Origin: Meconema thalassinum
Taxonomy: Eukaryota > Arthropoda > Insecta > Orthoptera > Tettigoniidae
Assembly: GCA_946902985.2 (NCBI GenBank)
Contig: OX336392.1
Span: forward strand, 18,698,716 to 18,762,715
Direction of reading: 5' to 3'
DNA: 64,000 nt
Notes under the pieces: model-generated
The model's input: only the letters and a program-made list of their open reading frames with translations
What the model was told of the DNA's origin: nothing
Database searches by the model: none
Translations under genes and position numbers: made by a program
Part shown: positions 48,024 to 60,303 of the stretch, one piece after another
Layout of the letters: every line of letters starts with the position of its first letter
How positions within the stretch are numbered: position 1 is the stretch's first letter

Positions 48024-48207
48024 TGTTGTGTTGGCAGCAAGCACAAGAGTGTAGTGCAGTATCTTTGACATAGTCTTTGAGATCAGTGAAGTTCAGTGTC
48101 AAAAACAATATGGTGTGTGTCGTGTGAATTGTGAATCTTTCCACAACAAATAATAAAATATGCATTCTAGAGGAGTCTATGTGATTTATTAAGAAGTGAA
48201 CCTAACA
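48024..48207 (+). repeat. 3' LTR of the BEL/Pao element
   Basis: 184 bp, 182 of 184 positions the same as the 5' LTR, with AATAAA at 48152-48157 for transcript 3'-end formation. It ends in AACA, followed at once by the target duplication. Confidence 0.95.
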
Positions 48208-48212
48208 GACTG
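48208..48212. other. Target-site duplication, right (GACTG)
   Basis: Followed by TGTCAGTAAGGCTCC, which completes the interrupted spacer 17. Confidence 0.93.
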
Positions 48213-49747
48213 TGTCAGTAAGGCTCCCCTTGTGACTAAGGCTCAGGCTCCTCTTGGAAAATAGCCCCAGGCTCCTCCTGGGACTTAGACTCAGACTCCT
48301 CTTGGGACATAGACTCAGGCTCCCCTTGGGAAACAGACCCAGGCCCCTCTTGGACTTAGACTCAGACTCCTCTTGGGAAATAGACTCAGGCTCCTCTTGG
48401 TACTTAGACTCCTCTTGGGACTTAGACACAGGCTCCTCTTGGGACATTGACTCAGGCTCCACTTGGGACACAGGCCCAGGCTCCTCTTGGGACTTTGAAT
48501 CAGGCTCCACTTGGGACACAGACCCAGGCTCCTCTTGGGACTTTGTCTCAGGCTCCACTTGCGACACAGACTCAGACTCCTCTTGGGATTTAGACCCAGG
48601 CTCCTCTTGGGACTTAGGCTCAGGCTCCTCTTGGGACACAGACCCAGACTCCTCTTGGGACACAGACTCATGCTCCTCTTGGGACACAGACCCAGGCTCC
48701 TCTTGGGACATAGACCCAGGCTCCTCTTGGGACTTAGGCTCAGGCTCCTCTTGGGACATAGACCAAGGCTCCTCTTGGGACTAAGACTCAGGCTCCCTTT
48801 GGGACTTAGACTCAGGCTCCTCTTGGGACATAGACCTTGGCTCCTCTTGGGACTTAGACTCAGGATCCACTTGGGACATAGACTCAGGCTCCCTTTGGGA
48901 CTTAGGCTCAGGCTCCACTAGGGACATAAACCCAGGCTCCTCTTGGGATATACACCCAGGCTCCCTTTGGGACAAAGACTCAGGCTCCACTTGGGACATA
49001 GACTCAGGCTCCCTTTGGGACTTAGGTTCAGGCTCCACTTGGGACATAAACCCAGGCTCCTCTTGGGATATACACCCAGGCTCCCTTTGGGACAAAGGCT
49101 CAGGCTCCACTTGGGACATAGACTCAGGCTCCTTATGGGACTTAGGCTCAGGCTCCTCTTGGGACACAGATCCAGGCTCCTCTTGGGACATAGACCCAGG
49201 CTCCTCTTGGGACTTAGGCTCAGGCTCCTCTTGGGACATAGACCTTGGCTCCTCTTCGGACTTAGACTCAGGTTCCAATTGGGACATAGACTCAGGCTCC
49301 CTTTGGGACTTAGGCTCAGGCTCCACTTGGGGCATAAACCCAGGCTCCTCTTGGGATATACACCCAGGCTCCCTTTGGGACAAAGACTCAGGCTCCTCTT
49401 AGGACTTAGACTCAGGCTCCACTTGGGACATAGACCCAGGCTCCTCTTGGGTCTTAGACTCAGGCTCCACTTGGGTCATAGACCCAGGCTCCTCTTGGGT
49501 CTTAGACTCAGGCTCCTCTTGGAACTTAGACTCAGGCTCCTATTTGACTTAGACCCAGACTCCTTTTGGAACATAGACTCAGACTCCTCTTGGGACTTAG
49601 ACTCAGGCTCCTCTTGGGACCTTGACTCAGGCTTCACATGGGACACAGAACCAGGCTCCTCTTGGGACATAGACTCAGACTCCCCTTGGGACTTATACTC
49701 AGGCTCCTCTTGGGACACAGACCCAGGCTCCTCTTGGGACTTAGACT

Positions 49748-49792
49748 CATGGTCCGTGAGGAAGTGTTGCAATCTTATTTGACTGTGTCAGT
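49748..49792. repeat. Spacer 18
   Basis: Majority form, the first intact copy to the right of the retrotransposon. Confidence 0.9.
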
Positions 49793-51633
49793 CAGGCTCC
49801 CCTTGTGACTTAGGCTCAGGCTCCTCTTGGGAAATAGACCCAGGCTCAACTTGGGACATAGACTCAGACTCCTCTTGGGACTTAGACCCAGGCACCTCAT
49901 TCGACTTAGACTCAGACTCATCTTGGGAATTAGACTCAGGCTCCTCTTGGGACTTAGGCTCAGGCTCCTCTTGGGACACAGACCCAGGCTCCTCTTGGGA
50001 CATAGACCCAGACTCCTCTTGGTACTTAGACTCAGGCTCCACTTGGACCTTAGACTCAGGCTCCTTTTGGGACTTTGACTCAGGCTCCACTTGGGACAAA
50101 GACCCAGGCTCCTGTTGGGACTTAGACTCAGACACCTCTTGGGACTTAGACTCAGGCTCCTCTTGGGACACAGACCCAGGCTCCTGATGGGACTTTGACC
50201 CAGGCTCCTCTTGGGACATAGACCCAGGCTCCTCATGGGACTTATACTCAGACTCCTCTTGGGACTTAGACTCAGGCTCCCCTTTGGATTTTGACTAAGG
50301 CTCCACTTGGGACACAGACCCAGGCTCCTCTTGGGACATAGACCCAGGATCCTCTTGGGACTTAGACTCAGACTCTTCTTGGGACTTAGACTCAGAATCC
50401 TCTTGGGACATAGACTTAGGCTCCTCTTGGTACTTAGATTCAGGCTCCTCTTGGGACTTAAATACTGGCTCCTCTTGGTAATTAGACACAGGCTCCTCTT
50501 GGGACTTAGATTCAGGCTCCTCTTCGGACGTGGATTCAGACTCCTCTTGGGCCTTAGATTCAGGCTCCTCTTGGACTTAAACAGAGGCTCCTCTTGGTAC
50601 ATAGACACAGGCTTCTCTTGGGACTTAGACTCAGAATCCACTTGGGACATAGACTCAGGCTCCCTTTGGGACTTAGGCTCAGGCTCCTCTTGGGACATAG
50701 ACCCAGGCTCCTCTTGGGTCATACACCCAGGCCCCCTTTGGGACTTAGACTCAGGCACCTCTTGGGACTTAGACACAGGCTCCTATTCGCACGTAGACAC
50801 AGACTCCTCTTGGGTAAAAGTCTAAGGCTCCTCTCGGGACTTAAACTCAGGCTCCTCTTGGGACTTAGACTCAGACTCCTCCTGGGACTTATACTCAGGC
50901 TCCTCTTGGGATTTAGACAGGCTCCAATTTGGACATAGACACAGGCTCGTCTTGGGACTTTGACTCAGGCTCCTCTTGGGACGTAAAATCAGACTCCTCT
51001 TGGGCCTTAGATTCAGGCTCCCCTTGGGACTTAAACACAGGCTCCTCTTGGTACTTAGACACAGGCTCCTCTTGGGACTTAGACTCAGGCTCCACTTGGG
51101 ACATAGACTCAGGCTCCATTTGGGACTTAAACACAGGCTCCTCTTGGTACTTAAACACAGGCTCCTCTTGGGACTTAGACTCAGGCTCCATTTGGGACAT
51201 AGACTCAGGCTCCCTTTGGGACTTAGACTCAGGTTTCACTTGGGACATAGACTCAGGCTTCCTTTGGGACAGACTCAGGCTCCTCTTGAGACTTAGACCC
51301 AGGCTCCCTTTGGGACTTAGACTCGGGCTCCTCTTGGGACATAGACCCAAGCTCCTCTTGGGACTTAGACTCAGGCTCCCCTTGGGACATAGACCCAGGC
51401 TCCTCTTGGGACTTAGAATCAGGCTCCTCTTGGAACATAGACTCAGGCTCCCTTTGGGACTGACTCAGGCTCCTCTTGAGACTTAGACCCAGGCTCCCTT
51501 TGGGACTTAGACTCAGGCTCCCCTTGGGACATAGACCCAGGCTCCTCTTGGGACTTAGACCCAAGCTCCTCTTGGGACTTAGACTCAGGCTCCCCTTGGG
51601 ACACAGACCCAGGCTCCTCTTGGGACTTAGACT

Positions 51634-51678
51634 CATGGACCGTGAGGAAGTGTTGCAATCTTATTTGACTGTGTCAGT
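51634..51678. repeat. Spacer 19
   Basis: CATGGACCGTGAGG, shared only with the copy at 61931. Confidence 0.9.
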
Positions 51679-52453
51679 CAGGCTCCCCTTGTGACTAAGG
51701 CTCAGGATCCTCTTGGAAAATAGCCCCAGGCTCCTCCTGGGACTTAGACTCAGACTCCTCTTGGGACATAGACTCAGGCTCCCCTTGGGAAACAGACCCA
51801 GGCCCCTCTTGGGACTTAGACTCAGACTCCTCTTGGGAAATAGGCTCAGGCACCTCTTGGTACTTAGACTCCTCTTTGGACTTAGACACAGGCTCCTCTT
51901 GGGACATTGAATCAGGCTCCACTTGGGACACAGCTCTTGGGACACAGACCCAGGCTCCTCTTGGGACACAGACTCAGGCTCCTCTTGGGACACAGACCCA
52001 GGCTCCTCTTGGGACATAGACCCAGGCTCCTCTTGGGACTTAGGCTCAGGCTCCTCTTGGGACATAGACCAAGGCTCCGCTTGGGACTCAGACTCAGGCT
52101 CCCTTTGGGACTTAGACTCATGCTCCTCTTGGGTCATAGACCCAAGCTCCTCTGAGGACTTAGACTCAGGCTCCACTTGGGACATAGACCCAGGCTCCTC
52201 TTGGGACTTAGACTCAGGCTCCTCTTGGAACTTAGACTCAGGCTCCTATTTGACTTAGACCCAGACTCCTTTTGGAACATAGACTCAGACTCCTCTTGGG
52301 ACTTAGACTCAGGCTCCTCTTGGGACCTTGACTCAGGCTTCACTTGGGACACAGACCCAGGCTCCTCATGGGACATAGACTCAGACTCCCCTTGGGACGT
52401 AGACCCAGGCTCCTCTTGGGACACAGACCCAGGCTCCTCTTGGGACTTAGACT

Positions 52454-52498
52454 CATGGTCCGTGAGGAAGTGTTGCAAGGTTATTTGACTGTGTCATT
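52454..52498. repeat. Spacer 20
   Basis: GCAAGGTTATTTG and GTGTCATTCAGG. The CATTCAGG variant is shared with 56870 and 63073. Confidence 0.9.
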
Positions 52499-55400
52499 CA
52501 GGCTCCCCTTGTGACTTAGGTTCAGGCTCCTCTTGGGAAATAGACCCAGGCTCCTCTTGGGACATAGACTCAGACTCCTCTTGGGACTTAGACCCAGGCA
52601 CCTCATGGGATTTAGACTCAGACTCCTCTTGGGAATTAGACTCTGGCTCCTCTTGGGACTTAGGCTCATGCTCCTCTTGGGACACAGACCCAGGCTCCTA
52701 TTGGGACATAGACCCAGACGCGTCTTGGGACTTAGACTCAGGCTCCTCTTGGGACTTAGACCCAGGCTCCTCTTGGGACTTTGACTCAGGCTGCACTTGG
52801 GACAAAGACCCAGGCTCCTGTTGGGACATAGACTCAGACACCTCTTGGGACTTAGACATAGGCTCCTCTAGGGACATAGACCCAGGCTCCTGATGGGACT
52901 TTGACCCAGGCTGTTCTTGGGACTTAGACCCTGGCTCCGCATGGGACTTAGACTCAGACTCCTCTTGGGACTAAGACTCAGGCTCCCCTTTGGATTTTGA
53001 CTAAGCCTCCACTCGGGACACAGACTCAGGCTCCTCTTGGGACATAGACCCAGGCTACTCTTGGGATTTAGACTCAGGCTCCTCTTGGGAAACAGACCCA
53101 GACTCCTCTTGGGACTTGGACTCAGGCTCCCCTTGGGACTTAGACTCAGACTCCTCTTGGGACTTAGACTCAAGCTCCTCTTGGGACTTAGACTCAGGCT
53201 TCTCTTGGGAAACAGACCCAGGCTCCTCTTGGGACAGAGACTCAGACTCCTCTTGGGAAATAGACTCAGGCTCCTCTTGGGACTTAGACTCAGACTCCTC
53301 TTGGGAAATAGACTCAGGCTCCTCTTGGGACTTAGACTCCTCTTGGGACTTAGACACAGGCTCCTCTTGGGTCTTTGACTCAGGCTCCACTTGGAACACA
53401 GGCCCAGGCTCCTCTTGGGAATTTGACTCAGGCTCCACTTGGGACACAGACCCAGGCTCCTCTTGGGACTTAGACTCAGGCTCCCCTTGGGACTTTGACT
53501 GAGGCTCCACTTGGGACACCGACTCAGGTTCCTCTTGGGACTTAGAATCAGACTCCTCTTGGGACTTAGACCCAGGCTCCTCTTGGGACATAGACTCAGA
53601 CTCCTCTTGGGACACAGGCCCAGGCTCCTCTTGCGACACAGACTCAGGCTTCTCTTGGGACTTAGACTCAGGCTCCTCTTGGGACGTGGAATCAGACTCC
53701 TCTTGGGCCTTAGATTCAGCCTCCTCTTGGGACTAAAACAGAGGCTCCTCTTGGTACTTAGACACAGGCTTCTCTTGGGACTTATACTCAGGCTCCACTT
53801 GGGACATAGACTCAGGCTCCCTTTGGGATTTAGGCTCTGGCTCCTCTTGGGACATAGACCCAGGCTCCTTTTGGGACATACACCCAGGCTCCCTTTGGGA
53901 CTTAGACTCAGGCTCCTCTTGGGACTTGAACTAAGACTCCTCTTGGGAAGTGGAATCAGACTCCTCTTGGGCCTTAGATTCAGGCTCCTCTTGGGACTTA
54001 AACACAGGCTCCTCTTGGTACTTAGACACAGGCTCCTCTTGGAACTTAGACTCAGGCTCCTCCTGGGAAACAGACCCAGACTCCTCTTGGGACTTGGACT
54101 CAGGCTCCCCTTGGGACTTAGACTCAGACTCCTCTTGGGACTTAGATTCAAGCTCCTGTTGGGACTTAGACTCAGGCTCCTCTTGGGAAACAAACCCAAG
54201 CTCCTCTTGGGACATAGACACAGACTCTTCTTGCGAAATAGACTCAGGCTCCTCTTGGGACTTAGACTCAGACTCCTCTTGGGAAATAGACTCTGGCTCC
54301 TCTTGGGACTTAGACTCCTCTTGGGACTTAGCACAGGCTCCTCTTGGGTCTTTGACTCAGGTTCCACTTGGAACACAGACTCAGACTCCTCTTGGGACTT
54401 AGACCCAGGCTCCTCTTTGGACTTAGACACAGGCTTCTCTTCGGACTTTGACTCAGGCTCCACTTGGGACACAGACTCAGGCTCCTCTTGGGACTTAGAC
54501 TCTGACTCCTCTCGGGACTTAGACCCAGACTCCTCTTGGGACATAGAATCAGACTCCTCTTGGGACTTAGATTCAGGCTCCCCTTTGGACTTTGACTAAG
54601 GCTCCACTTGGGACTAAAACTCAGGCTCCTCTTGGGACATAGACCCAGGCTCCTCTTGGGAATTAGACTCAGGCTCCCCTTGGGACTTAGACTCAGAATC
54701 CTCTTGGGACTTAGACTCAAGCTCCTCTTGGGATTTAGACAGGCTCCAATTTGGACATAGACACAGGCTCGTCTTGGGACTTTGACTCAGGCTCCTCTTG
54801 GGACGTAAAATCAGACTCCTCTTGGGCCTTAGATTCAGGCTCCCCTTGGGACTTAAACACAGGCTCCTCTTGGTACTTAGACACAGGCTCCTCTTGGGAC
54901 ATAGACCCAGGCTCCTCTTGGGACTTAGGCTCAGGCTCCTCTTGGGACATAGACCAAGGCTCCTCTTGGGACTAAGACTCAGGCTCCCTTTGGGACTTAG
55001 ACTCAGGCTCCTCTTGGGACATAGACCTTGGCTCCTCTTGGGACTTTGACTCAGGCTCCACTTGGGACATTGACTCAGGCACCCTTTGTGACTTAGGCTC
55101 AGGCTCCACTTGGAACATAAACCCAGGCTCCTCTTGGGATATACACCCAGGCTCTCTTTGGGACAAAGACTCAGGCTCCACTTGGAACATAAACCCAGGC
55201 TCCTCTTGGGATATACACCCAGGCTCCCTTTGGGACAAAGACTCAGGCTCCACTTGGGACATAGACTCAGGCTCCCTATGGGACTTAGGCTCAGGCTCCT
55301 CTTGGGACACAGACCCAGGCTCCTCTTGGGACATAGACCCAGGCTCCTCTTGGGACTTAGGCTCAGGCTCCTCTTGGGACATAGACCTTGGCTCCTCTTC

Positions 55401-55842
55401 GGACTTAGACACAGGCTCCACTTGGGACATAGACTCAGGCTCCCTTTGGGAGTTAGGCTCAGGCTCCACTTGGGACATAAACCAAGGCTCCTCTTGTGAT
55501 ATGCACCCAGGCTCCCTTTGGGACAGAGACTCAGGCTCCTCTTAGGACTTAGATTCAGGCTCCACTTGGGACATAGACCCAGGCTCCTCTTGGGACTTAG
55601 ACTCAGGCTCCTCTTGGAACTTAGACTCAGGCTCCTATTTGACTTAGACCCAGACTCCTTTTGGAACATAGACTCAGACTCCTCTTGGGACTTAGACTCA
55701 GGCTCCTCTTGGGACCTTGACTCAGGCTTCACTTGGGACACAGAACCAGGCTCCTCTTGGGACATAGACTCAGACTCCTCTTGGGACTTAAACTCAGGCT
55801 CCTCTTGGGACACAGACCCAGGCTCCTCTTGGGACTTAGACT

Positions 55843-55887
55843 CATGGTCCGTGAGGAAGTGTTGCAATCTTATTTGACTGTGACAGT
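55843..55887. repeat. Spacer 21
   Basis: GACTGTGACAGTCAGG, shared with 60259. The change lengthens the inverted repeat to seven-base arms around one base. It also removes a minus-strand TGA that closes the KSQEEPES-type frame in the other copies. Confidence 0.9.
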
Positions 55888-56869
55888 CAGGCTCCCCTTG
55901 TGACTTAGGCTCAGGCTCCTCTTGGGAAATAGACCCAGGCTCAACTTGGGACATAGACTCAGACTCCTCTTGGGACTTAGACTCAGGCTCCTCTTGGGAC
56001 TTAGACCCAGGCTCCTCTTGGGACTTAGACCCAGGCTCCTCTTGGGACTTAGACTCAGACTCCACTTGGACCTAAGACTCAGGCTCCTTTTGGGACTTTG
56101 ACTCAGGCTCCACTTGGGGCAAAGACCCAGGCTCCTGTTGGGACTTAGACTCAGGCTCCTCTTGGGACTTAGGCTCAGGCTCCTCTTGGGACACAGACCC
56201 AGGCTCCTCTTGGGACATAGACCCAGGCTCCTCATGGGACTTATATTCAGACTCCTCTTGGGACTTAGACTCAGGGTCCCCTTTGGATTTTGACTAAGGC
56301 TCCACTTGGGACACAGACCCAGGCTCCTCTTGGGACATAGACCCAGGCTCCTCTTGGGACGTAGACTCAGACTCCTCTTGGGACTTAGACTCAGGCTCCT
56401 CTTGGGACATAGACTCAGTCTCCTCTTGGTACTTAGATTCAGGCTCCTCTTGGGACCTAAACACAGGCTCTTCTTGGAAATAAGACACAGGCTCCTCTTG
56501 GGACGTAGATTCAGGCTCCTCTTGGGACGTGGATTCAGACTCCTCTTGGGCCTTAGATTCAGGCTCCTCTTGGACTTAAACAGAGGCTCCTCTTGGTACA
56601 TAGACACAAGCTTCTCTTGGGACTTAGACTCAGGCTCCACTTGGGACTTAGACTCAGGCTCCTATTTGACTTAGACCCAGACTCCTTTTGGAACATAGAC
56701 TCAGACTCCTCTTGGGACTTAGACTCAGGCTCCTCTTGGGACCTTGACTCAGGCTTCACTTGGGACACAGACCCAGGCTCCTCATGGGACATAGACTCAG
56801 ACTCCCCTTGGGACTTAGACTCAGGCTCCTCTTGGGACACAGACCCAGGCTCCTCTTGGGACTTAGACT

Positions 56870-56914
56870 CATGGTCCGTGAGGAAGTGTTGCAATGTTAT
56901 TTGACTGTGTCATT
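56870..56914. repeat. Spacer 22
   Basis: GCAATGTTATTTG and CATTCAGG; counterpart of spacer 20. Confidence 0.9.
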
Positions 56915-59900
56915 CAGGCTCCCCTTGTGACTTAGGTTCAGGCTCCTCTTGGGAAATAGACCCAGGCTCCTCTTGGGACATAGACTCAGACTCCTCTTGG
57001 GACTTAGACCCAGGCACCTCATGGGATTTAGACTCAGACTCCTCTTGGGAATTAAACTCTGGCTCCTCTTGGGACTTAGGCTCATGCTCCTCTTGGGACA
57101 CAGACCCAGGCTCCTATTGGGACATAGACCCAGACGCCTCTTGGGACTTAGACTCAGGCTCCTCTTGGGACTTAGACCCAGGCTCCTCTTGGGACTTTGA
57201 CTCAGGCTGCACTTGGGACAAAGACCCAGGCTCCTGTTGGGACATAGACTCAGACACCTCTTGGGACTTAGACATAGGCTCCTCTAGGGACATAGACCCA
57301 GGCTCCTGATGGGACTTTGACCCAGGCTGTTCTTGGGACTTAGACCCTGGCTCCTCATGGGACTTAGACTCAGACTCCTCTTGGGACTTAGACTCAGGCT
57401 CCCCTTTGGATTTTGACTAAGCCTCCACTCGGGACACAGACTCAGGCTCCTCTTGGGACATAGACCCAGGCTACTCTTGGGATTTAGACTCAGGCTCCTC
57501 TTGGGAAACAGACCCAGACTCCTCTTGGGACTTGGACTCAGGCTCCCCTTGGGACTTAGACTCAGACTCCTCTTGGGACTTAGACTCAAGCTCCTCTTGG
57601 GACTTAGACTCAGGCTTCTCTTGGGAAACAGACCCAGGCTCCTCTTGGGACAGAGACTCAGACTCCTCTTGGGAAATAGACTCAGGCTCCTCTTGGGACT
57701 TAGACTCAGACTCCTCTTGGGAAATAGACTCAGGCTCCTCTTGGGACTTAGACTCCTCTTGGGACTTAGACACAGGCTCCTCTTGGGTCTTTGACTCAGG
57801 CTCCACTTGGAACACAGGCCCAGGCTCCTCTTGGGAATTTGACTCAGGCTCCACTTGGGACACAGACCCAGGCTCCTCTTGGGACTTAGACTCAGGCTCC
57901 CCTTGGGACTTTGACTGAGGCTCCACTTGGGACACCGACTCAGGTTCCTCTTGGGACTTAGAATCAGACTCCTCTTGGGACTTAGACCCAGGCTCCTCTT
58001 GGGACATAGACTCAGACTCCTCTTGGGACACAGGCCCAGGCTCCTCTTGCGACACAGACTCAGGCTTCTCTTGGGACTTAGACTCAGGCTCCTCTTGGGA
58101 CGTGGAATCAGACTCCTCTTGGGCCTTAGATTCAGCCTCCTCTTGGGACTAAAACAGAGGCTCCTCTTGGTACTTAGACACAGGCTTCTCTTGGGACTTA
58201 TACTCAGGCTCCACTTGGGACATAGACTCAGGCTCCCTTTGGGACTTAGGCTCTGGCTCCTCTTGGGACATAGACCCAGGCTCCTTTTGGGACATACACC
58301 CAGGCTCCCTTTTGGACTTAGACTCAGGCTCCTCTTGGGACTTGAACTAAGACTCCTCTTGGGAAGTGGAATCAGACTCCTCTTGGGCCTTAGATTCAGG
58401 CTCCTCTTGGGACTTAAACACAGGCTCCTCTTGGTACTTAGACACAGGCTCCTCTTGGAACTTAGACTCAGGCTCCTCCTGGGAAACAGACCCAGACTCC
58501 TCTTGGGACTTGGACTCAGGCTCCCCTTGGGACTTAGACTCAGACTCCTCTTGGGACTTAGATTCAAGCTCCTGTTGGGACTTAGACTCAGGCTCCTCTT
58601 GGGAAACAGACCCAAGCTCCTCTTGGGACATAGACACAGACTCCTCTTGCGAAATAGACTCAGGCTCCTCTTGGGACTTAGACTCAGACTCCTCTTGGGA
58701 AATAGACTCAGGCTCCTCTTGGGACTTAGACTCCTCTTGGGACTTAGCACAGGCTCCTCTTGGGTCTTTGACTCAGGTTCCACTTGGAACACAGACTCAG
58801 ACTCCTCTTGGGACTTAGACCCAGGCTCCTCTTTGGACTTAGACACAGGCTTCTCTTGGGACTTTGACTCAGGCTCCACTTGGGACACAGACTCAGGCTC
58901 CTCTTGGGACTTAGACTCTGACTCCTCTCGGGACTTAGACCCAGACTCCTCTTGGGACATAGACTCAGACTCCTCTTGGGACTTAGATTCAGGCTCCCCT
59001 TTGGACTTTGACTAAGGCTCCACTTGGGACTAAAACTCAGGCTCCTCTTGGGACATAGACCCAGGCTCCTCTTGGGAATTAGACTCAGGCTCCCCTTGGG
59101 ACTTAGACTCAGAATCCTCTTGGGACTTAGACTCAAGCTCCTCTTGGGATTTAGACAGGCTCCAATTTGGACATAGACACAGGCTCGTCTTGGGACTTTG
59201 ACTCAGGCTCCTCTTGGGACGTAAAATCAGACTCCTCTTGGGCCTTAGATTCAGGCTCCCCTTGGGACTTAAACACAGGCTCCTCTTGGTACTTAGACAC
59301 AGGCTCCTCTTGGGACATAGACCCAGGCTCCTCTTGGGACTTAGGCTCAGGCTCCTCTTGGGACATAGACCAAGGCTCCTCTTGGGACTAAGACTCAGGC
59401 TCCCTTTGGGACTTAGATTCAGGCTCCTCTTGGGACATAGACCTTGGCTCCTCTTGGGACTTAGACTCAGGCTCCACTTGGGACATTGACTCAGGCACCC
59501 TTTGTGACTTAGGCTCAGGCTCCACTTGGAACATAAACCCAGGCTCCTCTTGGGATATACACCCAGGCTCTCTTTGGGACAAAGACTCAGGCTCCACTTG
59601 GAACATAAACCCAGGCTCCTCTTGGGATATACACCCAGGCTCCCTTTGGGACAAAGACTCAGGCTCCACTTGGGACATAGACTCAGGCTCCCTATGGGAC
59701 TTAGGCTCAGGCTCCTCTTGGGACACAGACCCAGGCTCCTCTTGGGACATAGACCCAGGCTCCTCTTGGGACTTAGGCTCAGGCTCCTCTTGGGACATAG
59801 ACCTTGGCTCCTCTTCGGACTTAGACACAGGCTCCACTTGGGACATAGACTCAGGCTCCCTTTGGGACTTAGGCTCAGGCTCCACTTGGGACATAAACCA

Positions 59901-60258
59901 AGGCTCCTCTTGTGATATGCACCCAGGCTCCCTTTGGGACAGAGACTCAGGCTCCTCTTAGGACTTAGATTCAGGCTCCACTTGGGACATAGACCCAGGC
60001 TCCTCTTGGGACTTAGACTCAGGCTCCTCTTGGAACTTAGACTCAGGCTCCTATTTGACTTAGACCCAGACTCCTTTTGGAACATAGACTCAGACTCCTC
60101 TTGGGACTTAGACTCAGGCTCCTCTTGGGACCTTGACTCAGGCTTCACTTGGGACACAGAACCAGGCTCCTCTTGGGACATAGACTCAGACTCCCCTTGG
60201 GACTTAAACTCAGGCTCCTCTTGGGACACAGACCCAGGCTCCTCTTGGGACTTAGACT

Positions 60259-60303
60259 CATGGTCCGTGAGGAAGTGTTGCAATCTTATTTGACTGTGAC
60301 AGT
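60259..60303. repeat. Spacer 23
   Basis: Same as spacer 21, 4416 bp downstream of it. Confidence 0.9.

Larger units (their letters stand above)
42387..48207 (+). mobile_element. BEL/Pao-class LTR retrotransposon, full length, frameshifted
   Basis: A 5821-bp element with two 184-bp LTRs, a primer-binding site, a Gag-Pol region and a purine-rich tract, flanked by the 5-bp duplication GACTG. The domain order Gag (DUF1759-like, CCHC knuckles), aspartic protease, reverse transcriptase, RNase H, integrase with an H2C2 zinc finger and a DUF5641-like C-terminal region is that of BEL/Pao. No envelope gene lies between integrase and the 3' LTR. The LTRs differ at two positions only (both transitions), so insertion was recent. 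The split reading frame means this copy probably cannot move by its own products. It is more A/T-rich than the array around it. Confidence 0.96.
41554..50792. repeat. Higher-order block A8, carrying the retrotransposon
   Basis: 9239 bp from anchor to anchor, or about 3.4 kb without the 5821-bp element and its 5-bp target duplication. It contains the interrupted spacer (42349) and an intact one (49748). Without the insertion it has the size of A3 and A4, which supports ~3.3-3.4 kb as the basic block length. Confidence 0.8.
52231..56646. repeat. 4416-bp direct tandem duplication, copy 1
   Basis: Matches 56647-61062 at a constant offset of 4416 bp with few substitutions. Visible ones include CGTCTTGG near 52721 versus CCTCTTGG near 57137, and GGGACTAAG near 52970 versus GGGACTTAG near 57386. 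The break-point is the unit reading CTCCTATTTGACTTAG. 4416 equals 184 x 24. It holds spacers 52454 and 55843. Confidence 0.9.

Noticed and set aside
47800..48054. 84-codon frame across the end of pol and the 3' LTR as an envelope or accessory gene
   Set aside because: It mostly overlaps pol out of frame, then reads T-rich untranslated sequence into the LTR. Its hydrophobic stretch is explained by T-richness.
54614..56065. 483-codon minus-strand frame through a spacer as a gene
   Set aside because: It exists only because one spacer stop is mutated, and it changes repeat reading at an irregular unit. Its duplicate at 59030 is explained by the 4416-bp tandem copy.
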